Shown piece after piece: positions 8,103 through 17,560 of a stretch of DNA of 64,000 nucleotides. The stretch covers positions 1 through 64,000 of the forward strand of contig JAFIER010000119.1 in assembly GCA_020832465.1 (NCBI GenBank), written 5' to 3'. A program made the translations under genes and the position numbers. The notes beneath the pieces are model-generated. The model saw nothing but the letters and a program-made list of their open reading frames with translations, made no database searches and was not told where the DNA came from. Source of the stretch: Bernardetiaceae bacterium. GTDB taxonomy: Bacteria; Bacteroidota; Bacteroidia; Cytophagales; Bernardetiaceae. Numbering within the stretch: position 1 is the first letter of the stretch; every line of letters starts with the position of its first letter.

Positions 8103-10976
8103 CTACATTTCTGCTATTGTTGGATATTTAAAGTTTTTGAGTTTGTCCAAAATCTGCCCTAATTCTTGATTTGCTTCGACGTTATAAGTCGGAATATCAC
8201 AATTTGCAATAAAAGAGATACGCATAAGCTCGCTCCAGCGTTGGTAATTGCGAATCATAGGGACATATTTTATGGTTTCTAAATCAATAGGACGTCTGCT
8301 CAAATTTTCATTAAGGTTATCCATGTAATCGATAAGTCGCTCTACCGACATTCGGTTTTCTTCTGCGAGCTCATCGGTTTTTTCTAAGGAATAGAACATT
8401 TCTTTATCCTCTGGGATGGTCAAATTTAAGTTATTTGCTTTATTGGTTTCTTTGATTTTAAATTTTTCTTCGTCAGAGTAATAAGACCAGCCAACAGAGT
8501 TTACAAATTCGTTAATTTTTCCTGCGGTGATATGTGCAATCATATCTTCAGCCATATCAATTCGCTGATTGACATCTACAAACTCACGAATTTCAGAAGC
8601 GATTTTTTTGCTAATTTTGAGTTTTTTAAAGCTCACTTTTAGGTTATCAAAAAGGCGTTCTAATAGATTTTTGTTAAACCCCTTCTCTATGAAATACTCA
8701 AATTTATCGGGATTTAGCTTCTTTTCAATCCAATAATCTTTTGCATTTTCGGCAAGGATAAGAGAGTTATTTTGCAAGTTATGCAAATCTCCATAAAAGA
8801 GTTCGTTCAAATCAATACCTTCATTTTCTACAAAAAACTGCTCGGTTTCCTCAAGCGAATCTCGGTTATAATCTTGCCTTAGCACCTCAAGGTTTTCAGT
8901 AAAAGTTTTATCAGAAGTAATGCGAGGGCTACGTGCACGAATCAAAATATACTGATTAGTATCTTTTTTTCTCACGAGTTTTTCGCTACGCAAAAGTACA
9001 TGATAAAACTCTATAATCTCATCTTCTGAAACTGTAAGATGCTCGACAAAGCTTCCAAAATAAAAGGCATCGAGTCCGAAAACAATATTCATTTTGAGTT
9101 GTAACTCCGAACCAATCCGTGCAGCGTCTCTAATTTGCTCATCAGCTTTATCGCTATGATAATGCTTATCGAGCTCCGCTTGAGCTTTTTCCAAGGACTT
9201 ATTCAAGATATTCAAATAAATCGGTACGCTGACTGTGTTAGAAGAGACAGGCACTAAGTTTTTGATAATTAGCTCGCTACCATCTTTATTAACAGTACTA
9301 GCTTCCTCGAAGTTCATTTCGGGGTTTGGAAAAAAGCGATTTTCGTTTTTATGATATTCTACAAATTTATCAAAATAACGCTTGTGAAAATCCTCCTGCT
9401 CTGGACTTGTAAAAGGATTATTAGGGTCTTCTTTGCCGTCAGCATCAGTATTGAAAATACCGAGCGATTCTTTAAAATCACGCAATAGATAAAAATTATA
9501 AAACCGCGAGAGTGCGCCCCCTTTAAACATCCACTGCTCATGCCATTTATAGTCTCCTATAACCTCTTGTCTGAATCGGGTCTCAAAAAGTTTTTCGATG
9601 CGCTCCGAAGGGTCTGGGTCGTCAGTAGCCTTTTTAAATTCAAGCTGTGTGTTCCACCAAGTAAATATAATAAAAAGTGGGGAGATATCCGATTTGATAT
9701 TTGCTGTACGCTCTTCGGCATTTTCACCTAAATTATCTTCAATCCATTGATTTACAAGACGTGGCACGGTCGTTACGTTGGTCTGCTGCGTGCGCATACA
9801 AACCGAAAGCGTATTGGATTTATAATTAGACGAGTAGTAGTTGAAAAGATAAGAAACCTTACCTCGTAAAAGCATCTCGAGGAGGCTTTTTTCTGCCAAA
9901 TCGTGAACCTCTGGACGTGAACGCGCGCCGGGGAAATCTATAATATCTACTTCTTTGATAAACGGGCGATTATCTATCGAGCCTTGCGATACGCTCAAAG
10001 CAATTTCAGAGGTTACAAAGCAGAGTTTTGCAGCACTTGCTGTAAAAACTTTACCTACCTTAGACTGAACCTGAAAGGAATGATTATCATCGAACAAATC
10101 TTGCAAGGTCTGTACATTGATAAGCGCACGTCCACTTTTGCGATATAGCGCCTCAAAGCGGACAAACATTTCAGTTTGAAACTCAAGCTCATTGAGGTAG
10201 TTCATAAAGGTACGGAAAATACCACTTATTTCTTTGTGCTTATTCCAAAGAATTTCTAACACAGCCACCCAACTCGTATGCGGAATATGTGAAATAGCAT
10301 CAGCGACAACGTCCCAAAAGCCACTATCACGCAATTCCATAACAAAAGAATTTTTGAAGAAGTATTTTTCTACGTATTCTTTTACTTCGTAAATATCATC
10401 GTCGTTGAGCACTGTTTGCTTACTACTCCCCTTAAGGCTTGCAATTTCTTGGATATGCTCCTTGATATGCTCTTTTGAAGGTAAAGGGTTTCTGTCGTTG
10501 AAATCGTAGTAATAAGTATCGCACAAAATAGCAATTACATCTTTGGGACTAAATACTTTGATTTTGACGGGGAAGCGATTTTTATCCTGCTCATAATCTG
10601 CTGTAAATCGTGTAACAGCCCCTGTGGCTTCATTACCCTTTCCCTCGGGATTGATGTATTTGATAAAGTCGATCGTTTCGTTGTCGGGGTGGTTATACAC
10701 TAAAAGTTTGTTGTCGTTGTCATATAAGAGGTTATTTGCCATATACGACTTACCCACCTGGCTTGCACCAAAAAGTGCAATTACTGGCTTTTCAGTAACA
10801 ACAGCTTTAACTTTATTTAATGTTCGCCTATACTTTTTGACGTCGTAGTTTGTATCGGCACGCGTGGCATCTTTCAAATAGTGATTTACCCATTGAATGC
10901 CTTCGTTGATAACCTCAACGAGCTGCCCCGTATTATTGGCTATATTTTGCAGTTTGTCTTGTGGTATCTTATGCAT
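8103..10976 (-). CDS. srfC: SrfC-like putative virulence-factor GTPase (dynamin-like)
   Basis: This 957-residue protein carries a P-loop GASQVGKS at residues 70-77, preceded by KPVIALF, and a G3-type DFPG at 347-350 after a basic NRPFIKEVDII strand. The long insertion between G1 and G3 and the large helical C-terminal region fit the SrfC/Virul_fac family (large dynamin-like GTPase-fold proteins encoded next to SrfB in Enterobacteria). Salmonella SrfC is shorter, about 700 residues, so this copy has an extended C-terminal helical part. No TM helix is evident. Together with the SrfB-like ATPase upstream and the SrfA-like subtilase downstream it completes an SrfABC-type set. The biochemical function of the family is not established; the classical name comes from SsrB-regulated loci. 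The start ATG at 10974-10976 is 40 bases from the truncated endonuclease gene. Confidence 0.8.
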   Translation of the reverse strand: MHKIPQDKLQNIANNTGQLVEVINEGIQWVNHYLKDATRADTNYDVKKYRRTLNKVKAVVTEKPVIALFGASQVGKSYMANNLLYDNDNKLLVYNHPDNETIDFIKYINPEGKGNEATGAVTRFTADYEQDKNRFPVKIKVFSPKDVIAILCDTYYYDFNDRNPLPSKEHIKEHIQEIASLKGSSKQTVLNDDDIYEVKEYVEKYFFKNSFVMELRDSGFWDVVADAISHIPHTSWVAVLEILWNKHKEISGIFRTFMNYLNELEFQTEMFVRFEALYRKSGRALINVQTLQDLFDDNHSFQVQSKVGKVFTASAAKLCFVTSEIALSVSQGSIDNRPFIKEVDIIDFPGARSRPEVHDLAEKSLLEMLLRGKVSYLFNYYSSNYKSNTLSVCMRTQQTNVTTVPRLVNQWIEDNLGENAEERTANIKSDISPLFIIFTWWNTQLEFKKATDDPDPSERIEKLFETRFRQEVIGDYKWHEQWMFKGGALSRFYNFYLLRDFKESLGIFNTDADGKEDPNNPFTSPEQEDFHKRYFDKFVEYHKNENRFFPNPEMNFEEASTVNKDGSELIIKNLVPVSSNTVSVPIYLNILNKSLEKAQAELDKHYHSDKADEQIRDAARIGSELQLKMNIVFGLDAFYFGSFVEHLTVSEDEIIEFYHVLLRSEKLVRKKDTNQYILIRARSPRITSDKTFTENLEVLRQDYNRDSLEETEQFFVENEGIDLNELFYGDLHNLQNNSLILAENAKDYWIEKKLNPDKFEYFIEKGFNKNLLERLFDNLKVSFKKLKISKKIASEIREFVDVNQRIDMAEDMIAHITAGKINEFVNSVGWSYYSDEEKFKIKETNKANNLNLTIPEDKEMFYSLEKTDELAEENRMSVERLIDYMDNLNENLSRRPIDLETIKYVPMIRNYQRWSELMRISFIANCDIPTYNVEANQELGQILDKLKNFKYPTIAEM

Positions 10977-11015
10977 AATATTTTCAGTGTTTTGTTTTTT
11001 TTGATGTAATGATTT

Positions 11016-11285
11016 TTAGCCCTGCGTTTTCGCTTGGCTCAATCTATCTATCTCGCTTTTTATTTCAGATACAATTTCTTGATTTACAATCGTTTTTTTT
11101 CCATCAATTTTGGCAGAGTAGCTATAAAGCAATTTTGGTCTCACATTTTCAAAATAATACGCGCGCCATTCTTCTAAAGATTTAGGTTCGCACTTTCGAA
11201 TACTCTCCGATGTAGGACCTACATTTCTCTTAAAGTTAAGCTGAAAACGATTCATAGCACTATTCAATATCCACTCTTTTGCCAT
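11016..11285 (-). pseudogene. Truncated MjaI-type restriction endonuclease (N-terminal 89 residues)
   Basis: The product starts MAKEWILNSAMNRFQLNFKR and continues with NVGPTSESIRKC and EPKSLEEWRAYYFENVRPK. This is the characteristic N-terminus of MjaI-family type II endonucleases as I remember them. Those enzymes are around 200 residues, with the PD-(D/E)XK catalytic part in the second half. Here the frame stops after 89 codons (ending SQAKTQG), only 40 bases before srfC begins, so the catalytic half is absent. Its start codon overlaps the end of the methyltransferase gene (26 bases shared), the usual order for a methyltransferase-endonuclease pair. The most economical reading is a decayed or recombinationally trimmed endonuclease that leaves a solitary methyltransferase. 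A shortened functional DNA-binding remnant cannot be excluded. Confidence 0.72.
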
Positions 11286-12564
11286 TTTCTATTAGTTTTA
11301 AAAATTTACTTTTATATTTAAAATCCACGGATTTATCAACCGCTACAAGTTCATTTTTAATTAGATGCGCATTGATAAAAGTTTTATTTTTCAAGTAGAG
11401 ATACACAAAAAGCCTATTTTCAGAATCGTATTTTAAAGTATCAAATTTGAGAAAAACTTTTTGCCCTTTTGTTTTTTGTTCTAAAAATTGAATCGCTTGG
11501 GTATTGAATTTATCGACACCTCTAATGCCAAGTAGTCTTACAATCATATTATTTGATAAACGAACAAGTTCAGGGCTTATAATCTCACTCACCGAATAAT
11601 AAGAAATCTCACCTTCTACTTTGTCTTTATCTATCTTTGACCCAAACTGCAACTTTTTAGGATCTATTTTTTTGTCTAACTGCTGGTTATCAGTAAAACG
11701 ATAAGGCAATTTTTCAAATGCTTGCTTTATATCAAAACTATTCTTATCAACTTGAAATACATATTTGGCTCCAGCCAAATCTATTTGCTGTATATCCAGC
11801 TTTTTCTTAGCAATCTCGATAAACTCAGGGTTGATTTCGTATCCTATGGAATTTCTACCCAAGTTTCGTGCAGCAAGCGCAGTAGTACCGCTTCCCATAA
11901 AGGGGTCTAGTACGGTCTCGCCTTCAAAAGCAAACATTTTGATAAGGCGGCGCGGTAGCTCTTCTGGAAACATGGCAATATGCCCTTCCTGCCTTGCGCC
12001 AGCAAAATTCCAATGTCCTGAAAAATAAGTTTTCCATTCCTCAACGCTCATTTTTGATGCCTGTTTGCATGATTTACTGACCTTGGGCGCATTTCCTAAC
12101 TTTTTAAATATCAGAATAAACTCATAATCGATGGAAATTATACCATTGCGTGGAGTAGGAAAACTGCCCATAAGCGATGCTCCCCCCGTAGTATTCGTTG
12201 TTGTTTGTTTTTGCCAGATAATCGCACCCATATAGTCAAATCCGATACTTTCACAAAATTTAATAATTTCAGTACGAATTGGAATGACTTTGTAGCGTCC
12301 ATAATATACTGCACGCGCAAATTGATCGCCTATGTTTATACAAAGCCTGCAACCTGGGCTCAAAACTCTGTAGCACTCCTGCCAAACAAGATTTAAGCTA
12401 TTGATATATGTCTCATAATCTTCATGATAGCCAATTTGAGTCTCTGTACCATAATCTTTGAGTTGCCAATAGGGTGGTGATGTTACCACCAATTGAACAG
12501 ATTCATCGGCAATGAGACTCATCTTTCGGCTATCCCCTTGAATAATTTGATGCGTTGTTTTCAT
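11260..12564 (-). CDS. Beta-class DNA methyltransferase, probably MjaI-type (CTAG), with SNase-like C-terminal domain
   Basis: This 434-residue protein carries catalytic motif IV TSPPYWQLKDYG at residues 28-39. The SAM-binding motif I DPFMGSGTTALAARNLGR follows near 220-237, so the order IV then I marks the beta class, and TSPPY is typical of N4-cytosine enzymes. Pairing with an MjaI-type endonuclease suggests recognition of CTAG, which is inference. The last 110 residues are not part of the methyltransferase core. They contain VRLLGIRGVDKFN, FLEQKTKGQKVFLKFD, an SENRLFVYLYL strand and INAHLIKNELV, a pattern like the staphylococcal-nuclease (OB) fold. The arginines at VRLLG and ENRLF are kept, while the canonical glutamate loop is shortened. 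The gene is between srfB (74 bases upstream) and srfC. Confidence 0.87.
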   Translation of the reverse strand: MKTTHQIIQGDSRKMSLIADESVQLVVTSPPYWQLKDYGTETQIGYHEDYETYINSLNLVWQECYRVLSPGCRLCINIGDQFARAVYYGRYKVIPIRTEIIKFCESIGFDYMGAIIWQKQTTTNTTGGASLMGSFPTPRNGIISIDYEFILIFKKLGNAPKVSKSCKQASKMSVEEWKTYFSGHWNFAGARQEGHIAMFPEELPRRLIKMFAFEGETVLDPFMGSGTTALAARNLGRNSIGYEINPEFIEIAKKKLDIQQIDLAGAKYVFQVDKNSFDIKQAFEKLPYRFTDNQQLDKKIDPKKLQFGSKIDKDKVEGEISYYSVSEIISPELVRLSNNMIVRLLGIRGVDKFNTQAIQFLEQKTKGQKVFLKFDTLKYDSENRLFVYLYLKNKTFINAHLIKNELVAVDKSVDFKYKSKFLKLIENGKRVDIE

Positions 12565-12637
12565 AATCCTTTATTTACCATAGACTTATACCCGTGTAAT
12601 TTATGCATTCACACTACCTAAGGCTATATTTTTGATT

Positions 12638-15600
12638 TTATTTAATGTTCAATACAAACTCACCTGTATCGAGCCAGTACCCTTTTTCTTCGGCAAGCGT
12701 CATAAAAGCGAGGTTTAAGAATCTCCTTGAGATATCGTTTCTCTCGGCATCTCTGATGTTGTCAATATAGACGTGCTCTCGGCTTTCAGACCAGTCCCTT
12801 TTGATAGTAATGCGAAATGGCATACGATTTTTGAGGTTATTGCGATAAGCCTCTACGGCATTATGAATTTCTTTCTCGTCTTCGAGTGCGGCATTTCGCT
12901 CTATGACCTTAGTGCGTAACTCGTCTTCGTTAAAATCTAATTTATAAATCGGTCTGCCTCTATACTTGCGATTCGGCAATTGCTTATACCCAATTGTCAT
13001 AGGCAAGCTATGCACATCTACATGCTGACTTCGTACATCGGGCGTAAGATAATGAGTAGTAATATTTTGAGTAAATTTATCCAAAAGTCCGATATAATCG
13101 CAGGTAGAAATAAGCCTGCGCTTGAGCAACTTCGTGTTCAGGCGAAAACCTGCAAGTTTATCGATATTTCCTCCCATAAGTGCGATAAGCGCGCCAACAG
13201 AGACAATCGTTTTGGGGTCTTCAAAATAGCCCAAATCATCAGCAAAAGGATACCAACGCCCTACCCTGTAGTTATTCAAACTAATGATTCGCTCGGGGGA
13301 GACGGGGTAGTATTTGATAAACATCTCACGAATTTTAGGAATCGTAGTCGGTCTGCCCGCTAAGAGTACAAAATCGCAACCATAAGCAGAGAGTATGGCA
13401 GAGAGTTGTTTTAAAATGGGGTCAAAAGTTGTTTCTACGATGCTAAATACACGCTCTTTGGAAAGTTTCCATACGATATCCTCAAACTTGAGTGGTGCAA
13501 AATGTTGGTTAAAATAAGCAATAAGCCCTTTGTTGGGTTGGTTTTCTGTAAAAATTTCATCAAAACCGACCTCTATATCTGGCTTATTGTTCATAGCATG
13601 TTGCAAATAACGCATTGCAATGGGAATAGCTACCTGTACGATAAAGTTTTTGCGATACATGCGGTGCATGTGCCCTTGCTTATTGCTATCTGAGCCGAAG
13701 AAATTGAGCATTTTTTTGTTCAAATCTTCTACACCTGCCTCTCTTGCACTATTCTCAATGATTCCTATGGGTAGGTTGCTTTTATCTTCGTTAGCACTGC
13801 CTTGCAAAATAATTTGTTGCACGATTTCCTTCATCAAATCATCGCCTGCGAGATTAAAACTTTCCCAATATAGCGGGTGTGGGGTGAGCACGGACTGCCC
13901 CTGCCCGCCCGCATATTGATAAGAACAAATCATTAAATCAGTTGTACCACCACCTATATCCAAAGAACCAATGGTAAGGGATTTTTCTTCGGGTGTTGTA
14001 ACGTCGTCTCGGTGTTTGCCATAAAGGTCGAAAAATATTTTGGCACGGTTGAGATAGCGTTGCGAAATTTCAGCATAAAGAAAAACAAGCTGCGCACAAG
14101 TAGCCTCGTCATAAATCCAATCTTTACGCGTATCTATTACACTGAGTTTTTTTGCTAAATCTTTCGGACTTGGAATTACCTCTAAGTCGTGTTTTTCTTT
14201 GTTATCAGGGTCGTAATTGCCTAATACAGAATTTGGAAAAAAGTTATTAAGCACACGCACAGCTTCGGCAGCGCACTCACGCAATACGACCTGCTCATGT
14301 TGAATAATAGAAGTAGGGCAGGTTATAGTAATGCGTTTGAGCTTTCTGGGTTTTTCAGATTCGCCATGCTTTACTCTAAACTCATGGGAGTTAATTTGAG
14401 AGACTGCATGCAGGAGAATCTCGATATAGACAAAAGTCATCAAAGATTTGCGTGAATAATACGGTTCTGCGCTCGAAGTTCCCTCTGGTGTATATTCTCC
14501 TGAGGGTGTAAAATATTCTGATACGCCTTCGCTATAAATATTTCCTTTTTGAAACGAATCACCGATATTGATAAACTGCCAGGGAATGCGCGCTTCTTTG
14601 TTATCCCAAAGATAACGCTTTGGGCTGGAGTGATGTGAAGCGGTTTCTTTCCCTCTATCTTTGTCCAAGTTATGCACACTTACGAGTTTGGCGGCTTCCC
14701 TTCCTAAGCGCAAAAGACTGGGCCATCTGAAAGGTCTTTTTTCGGGCACTAAGTCCATCAGGTGCATATCACCAAAATTTGCTTCTACAAAAGCTAATCG
14801 CATAGAAAATGGATCGTCATAAGATCTATCAGGCGATGAGAGGTCGTGCAATTTGAGCTTTTTAACAGATTTAAACTCAAAAGATTGATCGCTTTTGTGT
14901 GGACTTTCAAAAAGCAAACCGCAGGTGTTGGAGTTGCCAATATCAATAACCAAATCAACCTCTACGGGAATTTGCTCATCGGAGTTGAGTATGATCTCTG
15001 GAAATGCTTTGAGTTTTTCTAAGTATTTTACAAAATACAGAAAATAGCCTACATATTTGAGTATGGGAAAATCAGAGGGTTCGCCATTGGGGTGAATAAT
15101 TCGCTGTAGGTAGTCGCGCACCCAATCGCAGGCATAAGCACTATTACAAAAATGCAGGTTATAGTCTTCATTATTAGAGAGTGCAAAAACATTATTGCCA
15201 TCTTGGGTATGTACGGACGTAGGTGCAAACAGGATATCGTCTGGCGAAACGTCGTCGTCCACACGTGTATCAAAAGCTAAAATAACATCAAAACGTCTTG
15301 TTCTAGATTTTTTTTCAGGAATTTCTTTGAGCATCATACGCGCCCACCCCACGGGACCGAAGAGGCTTTTGTTGTTTTCATTTTTGAGAAAATAAGGCGC
15401 GGGTAGCCATACGGTTTTCTCGTCGTTAGAAGCAAAATAATCTAAGCAATCAGAGATATCGCTTACGGTAAAATAATCCTCGTCCTCTTCTAAAGCAAAA
15501 CTTTTGATAAGGTTATAATTGACAGCCTCGAGTAACAAATTATCGTTTTTGTCTAAACACTGCTCGGCTTTGAGAATTTGCTTATCTATCCACATATCAT

Positions 15601-15760
15601 CATCTGGGAGATAGTAGGCATACTCAAGCGAAATTTTGTTGTGTTCGGTATCCAAAAACTCGTGAAAGCCTTGAGTTTTCATGATGTCATCGTTCGGGTC
15701 GATTTCTATTTGAAACTTATGAAACTGAATGCCAGAGTTGGCGATTAGTGATACGCTCAT
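12638..15760 (-). CDS. srfB: SrfB-like Hsp70/actin-fold ATPase
   Basis: This 1040-residue protein has actin/Hsp70 nucleotide-binding signatures. Phosphate-1 is VDLVIDIGNSNTCGLL (about 267-283), phosphate-2 is LTIGSLDIGGGTTDLMI (about 595-611) and an adenosine motif VLLAGRPTTIPKIREMF follows. The roughly 260-residue region before phosphate-1 and the overall length of about 1000 residues match the SrfB family (virulence factor SrfB, about 990 residues in Salmonella). Catalytic-type aspartates are present in both phosphate motifs, so ATP binding and probably hydrolysis are expected. It is the first gene of the minus-strand cluster, with about 400 bases of AT-rich sequence between it and the divergent nuoD. 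In enterobacteria it is linked to SrfA and SrfC, as here. The molecular role of the family is unresolved. A chaperone-like or assembly ATPase working with the SrfC GTPase is an inference. Confidence 0.88.
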   Translation of the reverse strand: MSVSLIANSGIQFHKFQIEIDPNDDIMKTQGFHEFLDTEHNKISLEYAYYLPDDDMWIDKQILKAEQCLDKNDNLLLEAVNYNLIKSFALEEDEDYFTVSDISDCLDYFASNDEKTVWLPAPYFLKNENNKSLFGPVGWARMMLKEIPEKKSRTRRFDVILAFDTRVDDDVSPDDILFAPTSVHTQDGNNVFALSNNEDYNLHFCNSAYACDWVRDYLQRIIHPNGEPSDFPILKYVGYFLYFVKYLEKLKAFPEIILNSDEQIPVEVDLVIDIGNSNTCGLLFESPHKSDQSFEFKSVKKLKLHDLSSPDRSYDDPFSMRLAFVEANFGDMHLMDLVPEKRPFRWPSLLRLGREAAKLVSVHNLDKDRGKETASHHSSPKRYLWDNKEARIPWQFINIGDSFQKGNIYSEGVSEYFTPSGEYTPEGTSSAEPYYSRKSLMTFVYIEILLHAVSQINSHEFRVKHGESEKPRKLKRITITCPTSIIQHEQVVLRECAAEAVRVLNNFFPNSVLGNYDPDNKEKHDLEVIPSPKDLAKKLSVIDTRKDWIYDEATCAQLVFLYAEISQRYLNRAKIFFDLYGKHRDDVTTPEEKSLTIGSLDIGGGTTDLMICSYQYAGGQGQSVLTPHPLYWESFNLAGDDLMKEIVQQIILQGSANEDKSNLPIGIIENSAREAGVEDLNKKMLNFFGSDSNKQGHMHRMYRKNFIVQVAIPIAMRYLQHAMNNKPDIEVGFDEIFTENQPNKGLIAYFNQHFAPLKFEDIVWKLSKERVFSIVETTFDPILKQLSAILSAYGCDFVLLAGRPTTIPKIREMFIKYYPVSPERIISLNNYRVGRWYPFADDLGYFEDPKTIVSVGALIALMGGNIDKLAGFRLNTKLLKRRLISTCDYIGLLDKFTQNITTHYLTPDVRSQHVDVHSLPMTIGYKQLPNRKYRGRPIYKLDFNEDELRTKVIERNAALEDEKEIHNAVEAYRNNLKNRMPFRITIKRDWSESREHVYIDNIRDAERNDISRRFLNLAFMTLAEEKGYWLDTGEFVLNIK

Positions 15761-16165
15761 AATTTATTTTTTATTTGAATTTAAGGCTATTGATTTTTTA
15801 AAATTTGATACTGCACCTGAGTTAATATACGAAATTTAGCTCAAGATGTTAATATTTTTCATTTTTTCAAAATATTTTTGCTTTTTAACCCTTATTTTTT
15901 GCAATTAAATCCATACAAACAGTACTTTGATAGCTACAATAGATTGATTATCTGTTTTTTAGTGCTACTAAATTCAGAAAAAATGAAAAGTCTAAAAATC
16001 GCTACTGCTTATTGCGTTATTTTTTGTAATATTGTAAATTCAAACACCAAAAAGCACAATGAAGTTTGTATGCAAAGCCATACAACTATGCATTCGCCAG
16101 TCAGAAATAACAGCGTTTGCGCTTTGGACAGGAGTTTAGTCTGACAAATTTGTCTGAATCAAATT
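15761..16165. other. Divergent intergenic region between srfB-like gene and nuoD
   Basis: These 405 AT-rich bases must hold promoters for the minus-strand Srf-like cluster and for nuoD. I see no convincing CDS. An 88-codon frame at 15878-16144 lacks coding character. Around 16087-16110 is a decayed copy of a dispersed motif (ACTATGCATTCGCCAGTCAG), also seen near 51640 and, inverted, near 57573. A 12-bp palindrome lies at 16143-16154. No clean TAnnTTTG promoter was found for either gene. Confidence 0.5.
16143..16154. promoter_or_regulatory. 12-bp palindrome just upstream of nuoD
   Basis: GACAAATTTGTC is a perfect palindrome ending 11 bases before the nuoD ATG. Its position would overlap the leader or ribosome-binding region, so it could be an operator or a translational element. 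There is no second copy in the window to support a regulon. Confidence 0.3.
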
Positions 16166-17380
16166 ATGCAAAAAGTTCAATACATCTACCACAAAGATAA
16201 CCTACACCGCTCGGAGCCAAATAAATACGATCCCGATCGTCTGGAGGCGCGTGAAATGTTGCTTAATATCGGACCACAACACCCCTCTACGCATGGTGTT
16301 TTGCGTCTTGAGGTTATTACTGATGGCGAGCAGGTTGTAGATGTAGTGCCTCATATTGGTTATTTGCACCGCTGCTTTGAGAAACATGCAGAGGCTTTGA
16401 GCTATCCTAAAATTATTCCTTACGTGGATAGAATGGATTATGCAGCTGCAATGAACTCCGAGCATGCTTATGCCTTAGCTATTGAAAAACTTCTCGGCAT
16501 TACGGAAAAGATTCCACCTCGTGTGGAGTATATCCGGGTATTGGTATCAGAGCTTAATCGCATAGCTTCTCATTTTTTATGGCTCGGTACTTACGGCTTA
16601 GATGTAGGTGCATTTACGCCTTTTTTATGGCTTATGCGCGATAGAGAGCATATTCTACGCCTTTTGGAATGGGCAAGCGGTGCACGTCTTTTGTATAATT
16701 ATATTTGGATTGGCGGGCTTTATTACGATATTCCAATAGATTTCGAATTGCGTTGTTTGGAGTTTGTTGCCTATCTCAAGCCCAAGCTCAAGGAAGCGGA
16801 GTCTTTGATTACAGATAATAAAATATTTATCAACAGAACAGCTAATATTGGCGTTTTGCCCGTAGCTATGGCTGTAAATGCAGGGGTTACTGGTCCGATG
16901 CTTCGGGGTTCGGGTTTGGCTTATGATTTGCGCAAAGCAGATGCTTATTCTGTCTATCCACATCTCGATTTTGATATACCCGTAGGCAAAGGCGAGATGG
17001 GAAAAACAGGGGATTGCTGGGATAGAGCTTTTGTGCGTGTGCGCGAATGTTATGAATCGCTTCGCTTGATAGAACAGTGTGCTACGGCTTTGCAAAAGGA
17101 GTACAAACGCACTCGGGATTTTGACCCCCAAGCCTTAGTGCCACGCCGAGTGAAAGTGCCCAAAGGAAATAGCTATTTTAGAGCCGAGAATCCAAAAGGC
17201 GAATTAGGCTTTTTTGTGCAAGGCACAGGCACAAGAGATATTCCCTTTCGGGTCAAAGTGCGTGCGCCTTCATTTTGTAACCTTTCGGTGCTTCCACATA
17301 TTAGCAAAGGCGCACTCTTAGCAGATTTAATGGCAATTATTGGCTCTATAGATATTGTACTGGGGGAAGTCGATAGGTAG
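16166..17380 (+). CDS. nuoD: NADH-quinone oxidoreductase subunit D
   Basis: This 404-residue protein is the 49-kDa/NuoD subunit of respiratory complex I, which helps build the quinone-binding site at the junction of the peripheral and membrane arms. The family landmarks are clear: [17 protein letters not shown] near residues 32-48, then [15 protein letters not shown] and [20 protein letters not shown]. The C-terminus ends DIVLGEVDR. Its length is normal. The start ATG at 16166 gives the usual N-terminal extension before the GPQHPSTHG segment. Unusually, no other nuo gene flanks it: upstream is the divergent Srf-like cluster and downstream a FAS1 lipoprotein. The other complex I subunits must therefore be encoded elsewhere, as a scattered nuo arrangement. 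A repeat-derived hairpin at 17436-17464 could terminate the transcript. Confidence 0.97.
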   Translation: MQKVQYIYHKDNLHRSEPNKYDPDRLEAREMLLNIGPQHPSTHGVLRLEVITDGEQVVDVVPHIGYLHRCFEKHAEALSYPKIIPYVDRMDYAAAMNSEHAYALAIEKLLGITEKIPPRVEYIRVLVSELNRIASHFLWLGTYGLDVGAFTPFLWLMRDREHILRLLEWASGARLLYNYIWIGGLYYDIPIDFELRCLEFVAYLKPKLKEAESLITDNKIFINRTANIGVLPVAMAVNAGVTGPMLRGSGLAYDLRKADAYSVYPHLDFDIPVGKGEMGKTGDCWDRAFVRVRECYESLRLIEQCATALQKEYKRTRDFDPQALVPRRVKVPKGNSYFRAENPKGELGFFVQGTGTRDIPFRVKVRAPSFCNLSVLPHISKGALLADLMAIIGSIDIVLGEVDR

Positions 17381-17397
17381 TAAATGGTTGAAATTTT

Positions 17398-17467
17398 GGT
17401 AGTCTTAAAGATGTAATGCTCAAAGTCTTTCAAAACTAACAGTTCTCAAAGAACTGTTAGTTCTAAG
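17398..17467. repeat. 70-bp dispersed repeat, exact inverted copy at 42687-42756
   Basis: The 70 bases from GGTAGTCTTAAAG to TTAGTTCTAAG are identical, in inverted orientation, to 42687-42756. The unit includes a hairpin (AACTAACAGTTCT, short loop, AGAACTGTTAGTT) and a unique-looking flank containing GATGTAATGCTCAAAG. It follows the nuoD stop by 17 bases, so the hairpin half could act as terminator. Perfect identity across 25 kb indicates recent movement or conversion. Confidence 0.88.
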
Positions 17468-17560
17468 CATTACTTGTTATACACTACCGAAATTTTGTAT
17501 TTATACCGCCATACTTTTATTTTTTTTACACCAAAATTTTATTAGCAAACCAAAACAAAA

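Noticed and set aside
15878-16144. 88-codon plus-strand frame upstream of nuoD
   Set aside because: Low complexity, no family, no ribosome-binding context, and it includes a worn dispersed repeat; it lies in the divergent promoter region.
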